16,374 bases of DNA from the NCBI GenBank assembly GCA_044433415.1, contig JAWXTP010000062.1, positions 1 through 16,374 on the forward strand. The letters run 5' to 3'. Positions 14,134-16,374 of this stretch are shown here, one piece after another; the stretch's first letter is position 1; each line of letters starts with the position of its first letter. This DNA comes from JAWXTP01 sp044433415 (GTDB lineage Bacteria > Bacteroidota > Bacteroidia > Bacteroidales > Rikenellaceae). The notes under the pieces were generated by a model. It was given only the letters and a program-made list of their open reading frames with translations, did no database searches and was not told the DNA's origin. The translations under genes and the position numbers were made by a program.

Positions 14134-15585
14134 ATGCCACAAAATATCATTAAAATTGACGAGGGGATAGCGCGTATGCCCCAGTACAGGCTTAAGGAAG
14201 CTATAAATCTAGAAATTTCAGCAGGTGAGCAAATCGCTATAGTTGGGAAAAACGCATCTGGAAAAAGTCTTTTAGTAGATACTATCACAGGTCGTTATCC
14301 TTTGTTTAAAAATAGTGTAAAATACGATTTCTCTCCATCACTTTCAAACATGGCGTATGAAAATATAAAATACATAGCTTTTAGAGATTCTTATGGAGAT
14401 GCTGACGGAAATTATTATTACCAACAACGTTGGAATTCTCAGGATTTAGAGGAGTGTCCTAAAGTTCGTGATTTTTTACCTGAGACAGACAACCTAGAGT
14501 TGAAAGAGTCTCTTTATAAACTCTTCAATTTAGAGGAATTTTTAGACAAACATGTGGTATTATTGTCTAGTGGAGAATTACGTAAATTTCAGCTTTCAAA
14601 AACGCTTTTAACCAATCCTCGAGTACTCATAATGGATAATCCTTTCATAGGTTTGGATGTTAAAGCACGTGAATTACTGTCAAATTTACTAGAAAGTCTT
14701 GTGGAACTAACAGATACTTTGATAATTCTTGTATTGTCTCAAGACGCTGATATTCCTAGTTTTATAACTCATGTAATTCCTATGGATAACTGTGTATGTG
14801 GTAAAAAGTTGACTTGTCAACAATATTTTACGTTAATTCAACAGCCGTCAAGTGATTCAGTAAAAGAATCTCTAGAACAACGTATAATGAATCTTTCTTA
14901 CAGTGATAATATTTCAGATTCAGAGAATGTAGTAGAGATGAATAAGGTTAGCATACGTTATGGTGAGCGTACCATCCTTAAAGAGTTAGACTGGACAATA
15001 AAAAAAGGTGAGAAGTGGGCGTTAAGTGGTGAGAATGGAGCAGGCAAATCTACTCTTTTAAGTTTGATTTGTGCGGACAACCCTCAGAGTTACGCATGTA
15101 ATATAACACTCTTTGGTCGTAAGCGTGGTTCGGGTGAGAGTATTTGGCAGATTAAAAAACGTATAGGTTATGTTAGTCCTGAAATGCACCGTGCCTACCT
15201 AACTGCTATACCTGCTATAGAGATAGTAGCTAGTGGACTTCATGACACTATAGGTCTTTATACACGTTCCTCAGCAGAGCAGTTAGCAATGTGTGAGTGG
15301 TGGATGGATATCTTTGGTATTTCAGATATTAAAGACCGAAATTTCATGCAGCTTTCAAGCGGTGAGCAACGCCTAGTACTACTAGCACGCGCCTTTGTGA
15401 AAGACCCTGAGTTGTTGATTTTGGATGAACCTTTGCATGGATTGGATGATGATAACTGCCAACTGGTAAAAGATATTATAGTAGCATTTTGCAAAAGAGA
15501 AGGCAAAACCATGATTATGGTTAGTCATTATGATAATAAATTACCTAGCTGTATTACAGATTCCATTTTCCTGAAAAGACAGTAG
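14134..15585 (+). CDS. modF: ModF/PhrA-type tandem ATP-binding cassette protein
   Basis: A 483-residue soluble protein made of two ABC ATPase domains, close to E. coli ModF (PhrA, about 490). Domain 1 has Walker A GKNASGKS at 38-45, signature LSSGE at 144-148 and Walker B VLIMDN at 164-169. Domain 2 has GENGAGKST at 299-307, LSSGE at 407-411, LLILDEP at 427-433 and the switch His465. TLFGRKRGSGESIWQIKK from about 325 is a hallmark stretch of this family. In domain 1 the usual catalytic Glu is Asn169, so hydrolysis probably depends on domain 2. No transmembrane partner or molybdate transport genes are nearby. ModF was linked to photorepair and molybdate loci in E. coli, but its role is unsettled. 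It is divergent from the NifX-like gene. Confidence 0.88.
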   Translation: MPQNIIKIDEGIARMPQYRLKEAINLEISAGEQIAIVGKNASGKSLLVDTITGRYPLFKNSVKYDFSPSLSNMAYENIKYIAFRDSYGDADGNYYYQQRWNSQDLEECPKVRDFLPETDNLELKESLYKLFNLEEFLDKHVVLLSSGELRKFQLSKTLLTNPRVLIMDNPFIGLDVKARELLSNLLESLVELTDTLIILVLSQDADIPSFITHVIPMDNCVCGKKLTCQQYFTLIQQPSSDSVKESLEQRIMNLSYSDNISDSENVVEMNKVSIRYGERTILKELDWTIKKGEKWALSGENGAGKSTLLSLICADNPQSYACNITLFGRKRGSGESIWQIKKRIGYVSPEMHRAYLTAIPAIEIVASGLHDTIGLYTRSSAEQLAMCEWWMDIFGISDIKDRNFMQLSSGEQRLVLLARAFVKDPELLILDEPLHGLDDDNCQLVKDIIVAFCKREGKTMIMVSHYDNKLPSCITDSIFLKRQ

Positions 15586-15618
15586 TTTTTTAAAAATACA
15601 CTTTCACTCTGTTGAGAA

Positions 15619-15649
15619 TTTGATATTTTCTTAATTTGCATTATATTTG
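15619..15649 (+). promoter_or_regulatory. Strong promoter without a downstream gene on its strand
   Basis: TTTG at 15619-15622, 19 nt, then TATATTTG at 15642-15649: both boxes match the Bacteroidetes consensus exactly. Transcription would begin near 15656. The next gene is on the other strand, so this promoter most likely serves a short RNA. Confidence 0.7.
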
Positions 15650-15655
15650 TACCAT

Positions 15656-15782
15656 AAAAAAAGTGCCAGTTTAACTACACATCTCTTTTTCAAATTCGTG
15701 AGGAGAATGATTGTTATTCTTTGCACTATAAAAAAGGAGCAGAAATGCGAACTTAAGGAGTCTTTTTAAAGACTCCTTTTTT
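15656..15782 (+). ncRNA. Candidate small RNA of about 125 nt
   Basis: A consensus promoter and a strong terminator bound about 125 nt with no convincing coding sequence. The terminator stem is 15755-15764 with 15769-15778, followed by six T at 15777-15782. Inside, AGTGC (15662-15666) can pair with GCACT (15723-15727) and enclose a small hairpin AGAAT/ATTCT. I do not recognise 6S, SRP or tmRNA sequence. It lies in the 253-nt gap between modF and the convergent propeller gene. The start site is inferred from the promoter. Confidence 0.5.
15755..15782 (+). terminator. Intrinsic terminator with T-tract
   Basis: AAGGAGTCTT (15755-15764) pairs perfectly with AAGACTCCTT (15769-15778), loop TTTA, and TTTTTT ends at 15782. 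It would terminate the candidate small RNA and any read-through from modF, which has no other clear terminator. Confidence 0.85.
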
Positions 15783-15838
15783 CATACGCCTAGCATAGGT
15801 GCAAGTTTCCAAAACTCCCCTAAATGAACTACTATTTG

Positions 15839-16374
15839 TTATTTCCATTCATAAAAGACAAGCACAGGGTTATCCCCGCCTTTATTTTTTGCTATAATTT
15901 CATTAAGAACCTTACTGTCTATTCCTTTTTTCTTATTGAAATTCAAAAGTTTTTCAAAACTACTAGATTCTATTTTTGATAAAACATAATTATAGTTATC
16001 TGAGTCAAGATATGGTATTATATTTATTGGCAAGCCGTTAATATCTTTTCCTAGTAATCCATTTTTAGCAAATTCTCCATTTGTTGAGGCACAAGCAATC
16101 CTAGTTCTTAGACTATAATCATAACTCATTAACACCGTGTCTCCTTTTACATATAGAGCATAAGGAGATGTCGAATTTTCATCATTTAACTTATCAATAT
16201 ACTCCATAGCTTCGCCTTTACTTGTATTATGATTTGGTCTTTTTGTACCAAGATCAAATTGCACAAAAGGAAGAATATCTCCTTTTTCTTCATCTAGCTT
16301 ATAAACAACATCATCCATTATAGATGTCATATATAGGTTGTCGCCAAATTGATAAAAATAAGATTTTCTCTCTC
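15839..16374 (-). CDS. 6-bladed beta-propeller protein, 3' part (gene continues beyond the window)
   Basis: The reading frame stays open from the stop at 15839 to the window edge. The in-frame ATG at 16330 is internal: the codons before it read KSYFYQFGDNLYMTSIMDDV, a propeller blade motif that runs straight on. About 178 residues are visible. The pattern of FGDNLY, DDVVYKLDEEKGDILP and the ending NPVLVFYEWK matches the 6-bladed beta-propeller proteins common in Bacteroidetes, often exported lipoproteins of unknown role. The signal peptide and other N-terminal part lie outside the window. No terminator clearly serving this strand was found; the hairpin at 15755-15778 could act weakly. The family call is from pattern recognition. 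Confidence 0.8.
   Translation of the reverse strand, partial: ERKSYFYQFGDNLYMTSIMDDVVYKLDEEKGDILPFVQFDLGTKRPNHNTSKGEAMEYIDKLNDENSTSPYALYVKGDTVLMSYDYSLRTRIACASTNGEFAKNGLLGKDINGLPINIIPYLDSDNYNYVLSKIESSSFEKLLNFNKKKGIDSKVLNEIIAKNKGGDNPVLVFYEWK

Noticed and set aside
15258..15512. Minus-strand frame of 84 codons opposite the second ATPase domain of modF.
   Set aside because: It mirrors the conserved signature and Walker B region of modF and shows no features of its own.
15707..15769. A 20-codon reading frame inside the candidate small RNA, preceded by AGGAG.
   Set aside because: The AGGAG is only one base from the ATG, this lineage rarely relies on such sites, and the frame ends inside the terminator stem. 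No recognisable peptide.
16330..16330. ATG at 16330 as the start of the propeller gene.
   Set aside because: The frame is open upstream to the window edge and encodes typical blade sequence, so the true start lies outside.

Overview
The window looks like chromosomal DNA from an AT-rich member of the Bacteroidota, most likely class Bacteroidia. The evidence is the gene set: a succinylornithine-type carbamoyltransferase, a DUF4293 protein, a long-form IspG, a BACON/LRR surface lipoprotein and a 6-bladed beta-propeller protein. Several promoters of the Bacteroidetes type (TTTG, about 19-21 nt, TAnnTTTG) and starts without Shine-Dalgarno sequences agree with this. I cannot name the species. I see no phage, transposase, CRISPR, tRNA or rRNA.

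Layout. A cold-shock protein gene with its own terminator (1-370) is followed by a comEC/DUF4293 pair (403-2369). A 439-nt gene-free stretch full of inverted repeats leads to an ispG-wbqC-PH-domain operon (2809-5891). Next is argF' (6061-7014), preceded by a promoter that overlaps a perfect 20-bp palindrome. A 159-bp palindromic repeat separates argF' from a surface-lipoprotein LRR gene (7234-8532). On the minus strand lie an acyl-CoA synthetase (8816-10480), dxs (10583-12445), a SAM methyltransferase (12539-13276) and a NifX/NafY-like metal-cofactor protein (13576-13947). A ModF-type double ATPase (14134-15585) diverges from the last of these. The window ends with a likely small RNA (about 15656-15782) and the 3' part of a beta-propeller gene on the minus strand that runs off the end.

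Functions. Dxs and IspG are the first and a late enzyme of the MEP isoprenoid pathway. They are on opposite strands and are not one operon. ArgF' serves arginine synthesis by the succinylated route, ComEC DNA uptake, and the acyl-CoA synthetase lipid activation. Most of the rest are envelope or housekeeping genes.

The least ordinary content is non-coding. Two families of long, imperfectly palindromic repeats occur between genes. P1 has one copy at 2371-2717 and one at about 13391-13565. P2 has one copy at 2503-2663 and one at 7059-7217. Arms differ in sequence between copies but stay complementary within each copy. The first P2 copy sits inside the first P1 copy, and the second P1 copy shows what the unoccupied site looks like. 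P2 therefore behaves like a small mobile palindromic element. P1 and P2 are labels used only here.
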